A stretch of 64,000 bases of DNA from assembly GCF_029227915.1 (NCBI RefSeq), contig NC_079885.1:2356001-2420000 (forward strand), read 5' to 3'. Positions 1 through 9,169 of the stretch are shown piece by piece. This stretch comes from Hydractinia symbiolongicarpus. Lineage: Eukaryota > Cnidaria > Hydrozoa > Anthoathecata > Hydractiniidae. Every line of letters begins with the position of its first letter. The first letter of the stretch is position 1. The notes under the pieces were generated by a model. It saw only the letters and a program-made list of their open reading frames with translations, did no database searches and was not told the DNA's origin. A program made the translations under genes and the position numbers.

Positions 1-305
1 TGAAAACACTTTTGAAAACTACAAGTCTCATGCGTTTTAGTGGGGAAAAAATAATATAAAAAATCGTTCGGGAAATGAGTTTACTCCCTGGGTACATTCT
101 TCGTATACTTTTGACTATACGGGCCGAGTCCGGGGTTTACGGGAAATGGCGGGTTTTCGTTTGCGGGAGATTAAACTTCTTTTAATCAGCGTCTCATCAA
201 AAATGAAAACATTTTTGAAAACTACAAGTCTCATGCGTTTTAGTGGTAAAAAGATAATTTAAAAAATCGTTCTGGAAATGAGTTTACTCACAGGTTACTT
301 TCTTT

Positions 306-323
306 GTATACATTCGACTATAC
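306..323. other. Second dyad GTATA / TATAC (representative)
   Basis: GTATA (306-310) and TATAC (319-323) are inverted complements separated by eight bases. GTATAC itself is a six-base palindrome. The dyad is kept in both the ATTCGAC and CTTTTGAC spacer variants, but class G (GTATATTTTGAC) and class E (GTAAAC) lose it. It overlaps the CENP-B-box-like motif. Confidence 0.7.
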
Positions 324-326
324 GGG
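313..326 (+). other. CENP-B-box-like 14-mer (representative)
   Basis: TTCGACTATACGGG contains every fixed base of the mammalian CENP-B box (TTCG, A, CGGG), but with three rather than four bases between TTCG and the A. The established consensus is TTCG-N4-A-N2-CGGG; here it is TTCG-N3-A-N2-CGGG. It is intact in classes B, H, L and several unnamed variants; TTCG is lost in A, C, D, F, G, J, K and X, and CGGG is damaged in I. Function is not shown; the spacing difference argues for caution. Confidence 0.45.
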
Positions 327-602
327 CCAAGCCCGGGATTTACAGGAAATCGCGGGTTTTCGTTTGCCGGCGATTAAACCTCTTTCATTAAACGTCTCAT
401 CAAAAATAAAAACATTTTTGAAAACTACAAGTCTCATGCGTTTTAGTGGTGAAAAAAAAATTTAAAAAATCGTTCGGGAAATGAGTTTACACCCTAGGTA
501 CTTTCTTTGTATACATTCGACTATACGGGCCAAGCCCGGGATTTACGTGAAATCGCGGGTTTTTGTTTGCCGGCGATTAAACCTCTTTCATTAAGCGTCT
601 CA

Positions 603-624
603 TCAAAAATGAAAACATTTTTGA
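603..624. other. 22-bp perfect inverted repeat, one per monomer (representative)
   Basis: Left arm TCAAAAATG (603-611), spacer AAAA (612-615), right arm CATTTTTGA (616-624): nine perfectly complementary base pairs. Nearly every monomer has this element. Common variants change one arm base (CATTTCTGA, CATTTTTAA, CAAAAATAA). Other variants alter only the spacer (AATA at 59277-59280 region, AATG in the 58467 region), and class K keeps eight-base arms with a six-base spacer. AT-only hairpin arms without a GC stem do not suggest a bacterial-type terminator. Confidence 0.9.
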
Positions 625-673
625 AAACTACAAGTCTCATGCGTTTTAGTGGTGAAAAAATAATATAAAAAAT

Positions 674-876
674 CGTTCGGGAAATGAGTTTACTCCCTGG
701 GTACTTTCTTCGTATACTTTTGACTACACGGGCCGAGTCCGGGGTTTACGGGAAATGGCGGGTTTTCGTTTGCGGGCGATTAAACTTCTTTTAATCAGCG
801 TCTCATCAAAAATGAAAACATTTTTGAAAACTACAAGTCTCATGCGTTTTAGTGGTAAAAAGATAATTTAAAAAAT
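674..876. repeat. Class A monomer (representative)
   Basis: Diagnostic features are TTCTTCGTATACTTTTGAC, CCGGGGTTTACGG, AAATGGCGGG (AAATGACGGG in later copies) and CTTTTAATCAGCG, with GTGGTAAAAAGATAA at the 3' end. The TTCG of the CENP-B-like motif is replaced by TTTTG. Other copies start at 65, 1283, 3307, 18888, 23555, 28204, 40140, 45405, 48040 and 52478. Confidence 0.85.
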
Positions 877-1079
877 CGTTTTGGAAATGAGTTTACTCAC
901 AGGGTACTTTCTTTGTATACATTCGACTATACGGGCGAAGCCCGGGATTTACGGGAAATCGCGGGTTTTCGTTTGCCGGCGATTAAACCACTTTCATTAA
1001 GCGTCTTATCAAAAATAAAAACATTTCTGAAAACTACAAGTCTCATGCGTTTTAGTGGTGAAAAAATAATATAAAAAAT
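877..1079. repeat. Class B monomer (representative)
   Basis: Diagnostic features are CGTTTTGG at the phase point, CTCACAGGG, ACATTCGACTATACGGGCG, GAAGCCCGGG and CCACTTTCATTAAG. A hand count gives 75 G+C in 203 bp and 13 CpG dinucleotides in the adjacent anchor-phased monomer (813-1015). Class B carries the complete 14-nt CENP-B-box-like motif. It commonly follows class A and precedes class C, as here. Related copies include 1486, 3510, 9576, 19091, 40343 and 52681. Confidence 0.85.
933..965 (+). other. Four phased G-runs, quadruplex-like (representative)
   Basis: GGG at 933-935, 944-946, 953-955 and 963-965, with loops of 8, 6 and 7 bases. One loop is a base longer than the usual 1-7 rule, so this is a relaxed rather than canonical G-quadruplex motif. 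Class A monomers have GGGG in the second run (132-135). Classes I and K lose one run. Each monomer repeats the set on the same strand about every 203 bp. Confidence 0.5.
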
Positions 1080-1282
1080 CGTTCGGGAAATGAGTTTACT
1101 CCCTGGGATCTTTCTTTGTATACTTTTGAATATACGGGCCGAGTCCGGGAGTTACGGGAAGACGTGGGTTTTCGTTTGCCGGCGATTAAACCTCTTTCAT
1201 TAAGCGTCTCATCAAAAATGAAAACATTTTTGAAAACTACAAGTCTCATGCGTTTTAGTGGTGAAAAAATAAAATAAAAAAT
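1080..1282. repeat. Class C monomer (representative)
   Basis: Recognised by CTGGGATCTTTC in place of CTGGGTACTTTC, TTTTGAATATACGGG, and GGGAGTTACGGGAAG followed by TCGTGGG or ACGTGGG. The minus strand of this class and the next monomer's AT half is open for 65 codons, which produces dozens of look-alike short reading frames. I regard those as chance. Other copies start at 2498, 3714, 19294, 20510, 28610, 35082 and 36298. Confidence 0.85.
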
Positions 1283-1688
1283 CGTTCGGGAAATGAGTTT
1301 ACTCCCTGGGTACTTTCTTCGTATACTTTTGACTATACGGGCCGAGTCCGGGGTTTACGGGAAATGGCGGGTTTTCGTTTGCCGGCAATTAAACTTCTTT
1401 TAATCAGCGTCGCATCAAAAATGAAAACATTTTTGAAAACTACAAGTCTCATGCGTTTTAGTGGTAAAAAGATAATTTAAAAAATCGTTTTGGAAATGAG
1501 TTTACTCACAGGGTACTTTCTTTGTATACATTCGACTATACGGGCGAAGCCCGGGATTTACTGGAAATCGCGGGTTTTTGTTTGCCGGCGATTAAACCAC
1601 TTTCATTAAGCGTCTCATCAAAAATGAAAACATTTCTGAAAACTTCAAGTCTCATGCGTTTTAGAGGTGAAAAAATAATTTAAAAAAT

Positions 1689-3306
1689 CGTTCGGGAAAT
1701 GAGTTTACTCACTGGGATCTTTCTTTGTATACTTTTGAATATACGGGCCGAGTCCGGGAGTTACGGGAAGTCGTGAGTTTTCGTTTGCCGGCGATTAAAC
1801 TTCTTTTATTCAGCGTCTCATCAAAAATGAAAACATTTTTAAAAACTACAAGTCTCACGCGTTTTAGTGGTGAAAAAATAATTTAAAAAATCGTTCGGGA
1901 AATGAGTTTAATCCCTGGGTACTTTCTTTGTATACTTTTGACTAAACGGGCCCAGTCCGGGATTTACGGAAATCGCGGGTTTTCGTGTGCCGGCGATTAA
2001 ACTTCTTTTATTCAGCATCCCATCAAAAATGAAAACATTTTTGAAAACTACAAGTCTCATGCGTTTTAGTGGTGAAAAGATAATTTAAAAAATAGTTTTG
2101 GAAATGAGTTTACTCACAGGGTACTTTCTTGTATACATTCGACTATACGGGCAAAGCCCGGGATTTACGGGAAATCGCGGGTTTTCGTTTGCCGGCGATT
2201 AAACCACTTTCACTAAGAGTCTCATCAAAAATGAAAACATTTCTGAAAACTACAAGTCTCATGCGTTTTAGTGGTGAAAAAATAATATAAAAAATCGTTC
2301 GGGAAATGAGTTTACTCCCTGGGATCTTTCTTGTATACTTTTGAATATACGGGCCGAGTCCGGGAGTTACGGGAAGACGTGGGTTTTCGTTTGCCGGCGA
2401 TTAAACCTCTTTCATTAAGCGTCTCATCAAAAATGAAAACATTTTTGAAAACTACAAGGCTCATGCGTTTTAGTGGTGAAAAAATAAAATAAAAAATCGT
2501 TCGGGAAATGAGTTTACTCCCTGGGATCTTTCTTTGTATACTTTTGAATATACGGGCCGAGTCCGGGAGTTACGGGAAGTCGTGAGTTTTCGTTTGCCGG
2601 CCATTAAACTTCTTTTATTCAGCGTCTCATCAAAAATGAAAACATTTTTAAAAACTACAAGTCTCACGCGTTTTAGTGGTGAAAAAATAATTTAAAAAAT
2701 CGTTCGGGAAATGAGTTTACTCCCTGGGTACTTTCTTTGTATACTTTTGACTAAACGGGCCCAGTCCGGGATTTACGGAAATCGCGGGTTTTCGTGTGCC
2801 GGCGATTAAACTTCTTTTATTCAGCGTCCCATCAAAAATGAAAACATTTTTGAAAACTACAAGTCTCATGCGTTTTAGTGGTGAAAAGATAATTTAAAAA
2901 ATAGTTTTGGAAATGAGTTTACTCACAGGGTACTTTCTTGTATACATTCGACTATACGGGCAAAGCCCGGGATTTACGGGAAATCGCGGGTTTTCGTTTG
3001 CCGGCGATTAAACCACTTTCACTAAGAGTCTCATCAAAAATGAAAACATTTCTGAAAACTACAAGTCTCATGCGTTTTAGTGGTGAAAAAATAATATAAA
3101 AAATCGTTCGGGAAATGAGTTTACTCCCTGGGATCTTTCTTGTATACTTTTGAATATACGGGCCGAGTCCGGGAGTTACGGGAAGACGTGGGTTTTCGTT
3201 TGCCGGCGATTAAACCTCTTTCATTAAGCGTCTCATCAAAAATGAAAACATTTTTGAAAACTACAAGTCTCATGCGTTTTAGTGGTGAAAAAATAAAATA
3301 AAAAAT
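1689..3306. repeat. Tetrameric HOR C-J-B-C, two copies of 809 bp
   Basis: Copies 1689-2497 and 2498-3306 share the C-J-B-C order and private marks: AATAGTTTTGG at 2094 and 2903 (C to A in the phase element), CTTTCTTGTATAC with one T-run slip, and GGGCAAAGCCCGGG. The marks recur at a constant 809-bp offset, which indicates a single unequal duplication event. Confidence 0.9.
1892..2093. repeat. Class J monomer (representative)
   Basis: Recognised by ACGGGCCCAGTCCGGG, CGTGTGCCGG in place of CGTTTGCCGG, and CGTCCCATC in place of CGTCTCATC. Left-hand copies read TTTACGGAAATCG, one G short. Copies start at 2701, 5130, 7958, 11803, 13419, 16455, 22133, 22946, 27190, 56709, 60555, 61366, 61569 and 62779. 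Confidence 0.82.
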
Positions 3307-3916
3307 CGTTCGGGAAATGAGTTTACTCCCTGGGTACTTTCTTCGTATACTTTTGACTATACGGGCCGAGTCCGGGGTTTACGGGAAATGGCGGGTTTTC
3401 GTTTGATGGCAATTAAACTTCTTTTAATCAGCGTCGCATCAAAAATGAAAACATTTTTGAAAACTACAAGTCTCATGCGTTTTAGTGGTAAAAAGATAAT
3501 TTAAAAAATCGTTTTGGAAATGAGTTTACTCACAGGGTACTTTCTTTGTATACATTCGACTATACGGGCGAAGCCCGGGATTTACTGGAAATCGCGGGTT
3601 TTTGTTTGCCGGCGATTAAACCACTTTCATTAAGCGTCTCATCAAAAATGAAAACATTTCTGAAAAACTTCAAGTCTCATGCGTTTTAGAGGTGAAAAAA
3701 TAATTTAAAAAATCGTTCGGGAAATGAGTTTACTCCCTGGGATCTTTCTTTGTATACTTTTGAATATACGGGCCGAGTCTGGGAGTTACGGGAAGTCGTG
3801 AGTTTTCGTTTGCCGGCGATTAAACTTCTTTTATTCAGCGTCTCATCAAAAATGAAAACATTTTTAAAAACTACAAGTCTCACGCGTTTTAGTGGTGAAA
3901 AAATAATTTAAAAAAT
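3307..3916. repeat. A-B-C string linking the tetramers to the hexamers
   Basis: Monomers 3307 (A), 3510 (B) and 3714 (C) copy 1283-1891. At 3400 the A monomer reads GTTTGATGG in place of GTTTGCCGG. A one-base insertion gives AAAAACTTC near 3663. These private changes postdate the duplication. Confidence 0.85.
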
Positions 3917-6342
3917 CGTTCGGGAAATGAGTTTACTCCCTGGGTACTTTCTTTGTATACTTTTGACTAAACGGGCCCAGTCCGGGATTTACGGAAATCG
4001 CGGGTTTTCGTTTGCCGGCGATTAAACTTCTTTTATTCAGCGTCCCATCAAAAATGAAAACATTTTTGAAAACTACAAGTCTCATGCGTTTTAGTGGTGA
4101 AAAGATAATTTAAAAAATCGTTTTGGAAATGAGTTTACTGACAGGGTACTTTCTTTGTATACATTCGACTATACGAGCGAAGCCCGGGATTTACGGGAAA
4201 TCGCGGGTTTTCGTTTGCCGGCGATTAAACCACTTTCATTAAGCGTCTTATCAAAAATAAAAACATTTCTGAAAACTACAATTCTCATGCGTTTTAGTGG
4301 TGAAAAAATAATATAAAAAATCGTTCGGGAAATGAGTTTACTCCCTGGGATCTTTCTTTGTATACTTTTGAATATACGGGCCGAGTCCGGGAGTTACGGG
4401 AAGACTTGGGTTTTCGTTTGCCGGCGATTAAACTTCTTTTAATCAGCGTCGCATCAAAAATGAAAACATTTTTGAAAACTACAAGTCTCATGCGTTTTAG
4501 TGGTAAAAAGATAATTTAAAAAATCGTTTTGGAAATGAGTTTACTCACAGGGTACTTTCTTTGTATACATTCGACTATACGGGCGAAGCCCGGGATTTAC
4601 TGGGAATCGCGGGTTTTGGTTTGCCGGCCATTAAACCACTTTCATTAAGCGTCTCATCAAAAATGAAAACATTTCCGAAAACTACAAGTCTCATGCGTTT
4701 TAGAGGTGAAAAAATAATTTAAAAAATCGTTCGGGAAATGAGTTTACTCCCTGGGTACTTTCTTTGTATATTTTGACTATACGGGCCGAGTCCGGGTTTA
4801 CGGGATATCGCAGGTTTTCGTTTGCCGGCGATTAAACTCCTTTTATTCAGCGTCTCATCAAAAATGAAAACATTTTTGAAAACTACAAGTCTCATTCGTT
4901 TTAGTGGTGAAAAGATAATATAAAAAATCGTTCTGGAAATGAGTTTAATCACAGGGTACTTTCTTGTAAACATTCGACTATACGGGACAAGCCCGGGATT
5001 TAGGGAAATCGCGGGTTTTCGTTTGCCGGCTATTAAACCCCATTCATTAAGCGTCTCATCAAAAATGAAAAAATTTCTGAAAACTACAAGTCTCATGGGC
5101 TTTAGTGGTGAAATAATAATTTAAAAAATCGTTCGGGAAATGAGTTTACTCCCTGGGTACTTTCTTTGTATACTTTTGATTAAACGGGCCCAGTCCGGGA
5201 TTTACGGAAATCGCGGGTTTTCGTGTGCCGGCGATTAAACTTCTTTTATTCAGCGTCCCATCAAAAATGAAAACATTTTTGAAAACTACAAGTCTCATGC
5301 GTTTTAGTGGTGAAAAGATAATTTAAAAAATCGTTTTGGAAATGAGTTTACTGACAGGGTACTTTCTTTGTATACATTCGACTATACGAGCGAAGCCCGG
5401 GATTTACGGGAAATCGCGGGTTTTCGTTTGCCGGCGATTAAACCACTTTCATTAAGCGTCTTATCAAAAATAAAAACATTTCTGAAAACTACAATTCTCA
5501 TGCGTTTTAGTGGTGAAAAAATAATATAAAAAATCGTTCGGAAAATGAGTTTACTCCCTGGGATCTTTCTTTGTATACTTTTGAATATACGGGCCGAGTC
5601 CGGGAGTTACGGGAAGACTTGGGTTTTCGTTTGCCGGCGATTAAACTTCTTTTAATCAGCGTCGCATCAAAAATGAAAACATTTTTGAAAACTACAAGTC
5701 TCATGCGTTTTAGTGGTAAAAAGATAATTTAAAAAATCGTTTTGGAAATGAGTTTACTCACAGGGTACTTTCTTTGTATACATTCGACTATACGGGCGAA
5801 GCCCGGGATTTACTGGAAATCGCGGGTTTTGGTTTGCCGGCCATTAAACCACTTTCATTAAGCGTCTCATCAAAAATGAAAACATTTCTGAAAACTACAA
5901 GTCTCATGCGTTTTAGAGGTGAAAAAATAATTTAAAAAATCGTTCGGGAAATGAGTTTACTCCCTGGGTACTTTCTTTGTATATTTTGACTATACGGGCC
6001 GAGTCCGGGTTTACGGGATATCGCAGGTTTTCGTTTGCCGGCGATTAAACTCCTTTTATTCAGCGTCTCATCAAAAATGAAAACATTTTTGAAAACTACA
6101 AGTCTCATTCGTTTTAGTGGTGAAAAGATAATATAAAAAATCGTTCTGGAAATGAGTTTAATCACAGGGTACTTTCTTGTAAACATTCGACTATACGGGA
6201 CAAGCCCGGGATTTAGGGAAATCGCGGGTTTTCGTTTGCCGGCTATTAAACCCCATTCATTAAGCGTCTCATCAAAAATGAAAAAATTTCTGAAAACTAC
6301 AAGTCTCATGGGCTTTAGTGGTGAAATAATAATTTAAAAAAT
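3917..6342. repeat. Hexameric HOR, two copies of 1213 bp
   Basis: Copies 3917-5129 and 5130-6342 each hold six monomers (202, 203, 203, 203, 201 and 201 bp) in the order J, B, C, B-like with GGCCATTAAACC, G, and an E-like monomer with GGCTATTAAACCCC. The boundaries agree to the base at six phase points. Small differences remain (GACTAAAC versus GATTAAAC; CGGGAAATG versus CGGAAAATG near 5540). Confidence 0.92.
4728..4928. repeat. Class G monomer, 201 bp (representative)
   Basis: Two bases shorter than the standard monomer. Recognised by TTTGTATATTTTGACTA, GAGTCCGGGTTTACGGG, ATATCGCAGG or ATATCGTAGG, and AAACTCCTTTTATTCAG. The GTATAC palindrome is lost. Copies cluster in the left part of the window (5941, 6343, 8363, 8767, 9779, 10181, 12207, 12610, 13824, 15039, 15646, 17063 and 26380) and I see none right of 26.6 kb. 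Confidence 0.82.
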
Positions 6343-7080
6343 CGTTCGGGAAATGTGTTTACTCCCTGGGTACTTTCTTTGTATATTTTGACTATACGGG
6401 CCGAGTCCGGGTTTACGGGATATCGCAGGTTTTCGTTTGCCGGCGATTAAACTCCTTTTATTCAGCGTCTCATCAAAAATGAAAACATTTTTGAAAATTA
6501 CAAGTCTCATTCGTTTTAGTGGTGAAAAGATAATTTAAAAAATCGTTTTGGAAATGGATTTACTCACAGGGTACTTTCTTTGTATACATTTGACTATACG
6601 GGCCAAGCCCGGGATTTACGGGAAATCGCAGGTTTTCGTTTGCCGGCGATTAAACCACTTTCACTAAGAGTCTCATCAAAAATGAAAACATTTCTGAAAA
6701 CTACAAGTCTCATGCGTTTTAGTTGTGAAAAGGTAATATAAAAAATCGTTCTGGAAATGAGTTTAATCACAGGGTACTTTCTTTGTAAACATTCGACTAT
6801 ACGGGACAAGCCCGGGATTTAGGGAAATCGTGGTATTTCGTTTGCCGGCGATTAAACCTCTTTCATTAAGCGCCTCATTAAAAATGAAAACATTTTTGGA
6901 AACTACAAGTCTCATTCGTTCTAGTGGTGCAGAAATAATTTGAAAAATCGTTCGGGTAATCAGTTTACTACCTGGGTACTTTCTTTATATACATTCAACT
7001 ATACGGACCAAGCCCGGGATTTACGGGAAATCGCGGGTTTTCGTTTGCCGGCGATTAAACTTCTTTTATTCAGCGTCTCA

Positions 7081-7155
7081 TCAAAAATGAAAACACTTTT
7101 GAAAACTACAAGTCTCACGCGTTTTAGTGGTGAAAAAATAATTTCGTTCTGGAAA
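7081..7155. other. Private 7-bp deletion in the A tract (junction at 7144/7145)
   Basis: The standard AATTTAAAAAATCG is reduced to AATTTCG, so the F-like monomer 6949-7144 is 196 bp. The counterpart at 10978-10990 is intact. The deletion therefore arose in this copy after the 18-monomer duplication, or was removed from the other copy by conversion. It makes a useful unique marker in an otherwise repetitive region. Confidence 0.9.
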
Positions 7156-8159
7156 TGAGTTTAGTCACAGGGTACTTTCTTTGTATACATTCGACTATAC
7201 GAGCCAAGCCCGGGATTTACAGGAAATCACGGGTTTTCGTTTGCCGGTGATTAAACCTCTTTCATTAAGCCTCTCATCAAAAATGAAAACATTTTTAAAA
7301 ACTACAAGTCTCATGCGTTTTAGTGGTGAAAAAATAATTTAAAAAATTGTTCTGGAAATGAGTTTACTCACAGGGTACTTTATTTGTATACATTCGACTA
7401 TACGAGCCAAGCCCGGGATTTACAGGAAATCGCGGGTTTTCGTTTGCCGGCGAATAAACCTCTTTCATTAAGCGTCTCATCAAAAATAAAAACATTTTTG
7501 AAAACTACAAGTCTCACGCGTTTTAGTGGTGAAAAAAAAAAATTAAAAAATCGTTCGGGAAATGAGTTCACACCCTGGGTACTTTCTTTGTATACATTCG
7601 ACTATACGGGCCAAGCCCGGGATTTACGGGAAATCGCAGGTTTTCGTTTGCCGGCGATTAAACCACTTTCACTAAGAGTCTCATCAAAAATGAAAACATT
7701 TCTGAAAACTACAAGTCTCATGCGTTTTAGTGGTGAAAAAATAATTTAAAAAATCGTTCGGGAAATGAGTTTACTCCCTGGGTACTTTCTTTGTATACAT
7801 TCGACTATACGGGACGAGTCCGGGAGTTACGGGAAGTCGTGAGTTTTCGTTTGCCGGCGATTAAACTTCTTTTATTCAGCGTCTCATCAAAAATAAAAAC
7901 ATTTTTAAAAACTACAAGTCTCATGCGTTTTAGTGGTGAAAAAATAATTTAAAAAATCGTTCGGAAAATGAGTTTACTCCCTGGGTACTTTCTTTGTATA
8001 CTTTTGACTATACGGGCCCAGTCCGGGATTTACGGAAATCGCGGGTTTTCGTGTGCCGGCGATTAAACTTCTTTTATTCAGCGTCCCATCAAAAATGAAA
8101 ACATTTTTGAAAACTACAAGTCTCATGCGTTTTAGTGGTGAAAAGATAACTTAAAAAAT

Positions 8160-8362
8160 CGTTTTGGAAATGAGTTTACTCACAGGGTACTTTCTTTGTA
8201 TACATTCGACTATACGGGCTAAGCCCGGGAATTACGGGAAATCGCGGGTTTTCGTTTGCCGGCGATTAAACCACTTTCACTAAGAGTCTCATCAAAAATG
8301 AAAACATTTCTGAAAACTACAAGTCTCATGGGCTTTAGTGGTGAAATAATAATTTAAAAAAT
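8160..8362. repeat. Class L monomer (representative)
   Basis: A class B relative with ACGGGCTAAGCCCGGG, CTTTCACTAAGAG and a downstream CTCATGGGCTTTAG. It pairs with class G as an L-G dimer at 8160, 8564, 12005, 12408 and 13621. I did not see it right of 14 kb. Confidence 0.78.
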
Positions 8363-8967
8363 CGTTCGGGAAATGAGTTTACTCCCTGGGTACTTTCTTT
8401 GTATATTTTGACTACACGGGCCGAGTCCGGGTTTACGGGATATCGTAGGTTTTCGTTTGCCGGCGATTAAACTCCTTTTATTCAGCGTCTCATCAAAAAT
8501 GAAAACATTTTTGAAAACTACAAGTCTCATGCGTTTTAGTGGTGAAAAGATAACTTAAAAAATCGTTTTGGAAATGAGTTTACTCACAGGGTACTTTCTT
8601 TGTATACATTCGACTATACGGGCTAAGCCCGGGATTTACGGGAAATCGCGGGTTTTCGTTTGCCGGCGATTAAACCACTTTCACTAAGAGTCTCATCAAA
8701 AATGAAAACATTTCTGAAAACTACAAGTCTCATGGGCTTTAGTGGTGAAATAATAATTTAAAAAATCGTTCGGGAAATGAGTTTACTCCCTGGGTACTTT
8801 CTTTGTATATTTTGACTACACGGGCCGAGTCCGGGTTTACGGGATATCGTAGGTTTTCGTTTGCCGGCGATTAAACTCCTTTTATTCAGCGTCTCATCAA
8901 AAATGAAAACATTTTTGAAAACTACAAGTCTCATTCGTTTTAGTGGTGAAAAGATAATTTAAAAAAT

Positions 8968-9169
8968 CGTTTTGGAAATGAGTTTACTCACAGGGTACTT
9001 TCTTGTATACATTCGACTATACGGGCAAAGCCCGGGATTTACGGGAAATCGCGGGTTTTCGTTTGCCGGCGATTAAACCACTTTCACTAAGAGTCTCATC
9101 AAAAATGAAAACATTTCTGAAAACTACAAGTCTCATGCGTTTTAGTGGTGAAACAATAATATAAAAAAT
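8968..9169. repeat. Single B-type monomer between the two 18-monomer blocks
   Basis: Carries CTTTCTTGTATAC and GGGCAAAGCCCGGG, the same private marks as the B monomers at 2094 and 2903 in the tetramer. It is followed by GGTGAAACAATAATATAA. It probably descends from the tetramer region, which implies exchange over about 6 kb. Confidence 0.7.

Larger units (their letters stand above)
1..673. repeat. Left-edge monomers before the first ABC trimer
   Basis: A partial monomer (1-64) followed by monomers at 65, 268 and 471. The first is class A; the next two are B-like with ATTCGAC and poly-A variants. The array is already in full swing at base 1, so the true left end lies outside the window. Confidence 0.9.
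674..1891. repeat. Trimeric HOR A-B-C, two copies of 609 bp
   Basis: Copies 674-1282 and 1283-1891 repeat the order A, B, C at a 609-bp offset. They differ at several sites (for example GCGGGCGAT versus GCCGGCAAT in A), so this pair looks older than the long duplications further right. A related A-B-C string lies at 3307-3916. Confidence 0.85.
1283..3306. repeat. Ten-monomer segment whose start is repeated at 3307
   Basis: The A-B-C start of this segment recurs 2024 bp downstream (1283 to 3307 and 1486 to 3510, then 1689 to 3714 after a one-base insertion near 3663). Shared private marks are TTTACTGGAAATCGCGGG in B, AACTTCAAG, and TTTTAGAGGTG just before the C monomer. The match continues to about 4100 and then fades. 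The segment encloses the tetramer pair. Confidence 0.8.
5332..8967. repeat. 18-monomer block, copy 1 (3636 bp)
   Basis: Eighteen monomers matched in order by those at 9170-12810, initially at a 3838-bp offset. The length difference of 5 bp is explained by a 7-bp deletion in this copy just before 7145 and two single-A deletions in the other copy (before 12207 and 12610). The last four monomers are two L-G dimers of 404 bp. Confidence 0.88.

Noticed and set aside
313-326. A genuine canonical CENP-B box
   Set aside because: I found no 15-nt match with the correct TTCG-N4-A-N2-CGGG spacing on either strand in the common monomer classes. Only the 14-nt variant is present, so I list it as box-like.
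603-640. Rho-independent terminator-like structure
   Set aside because: The dyad arms are almost entirely A/T and the element occurs in every monomer without any gene upstream.
664-673. TATA-box-like AATATAAAAAAT and AATAAA polyadenylation-like strings
   Set aside because: They are parts of the AT-rich half of the monomer and vary freely between ATATAA, ATTTAA and AAATAA. With no gene nearby there is no support for a promoter or poly(A) site.
4719-5096. Minus-strand open frames of 65-125 codons recurring many times across the window (for example 1052-1249, 4719-5096, 28829-29185)
   Set aside because: They are translations of the satellite itself. 203 is not a multiple of three, so the frame shifts every monomer and frames end within one or two units. 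Indels of 1, 6 and 7 bases are tolerated freely, both strands give similar frames, and similarity among them mirrors the DNA repeat.
7384-7749. Plus-strand open frames of up to 121 codons (7384-7749, 11229-11594, 21762-22127)
   Set aside because: They arise where a monomer with an extra A in the AAAAAAAA run restores frame across two units. There is no plausible protein composition, and the matching DNA repeats lack conserved frames.
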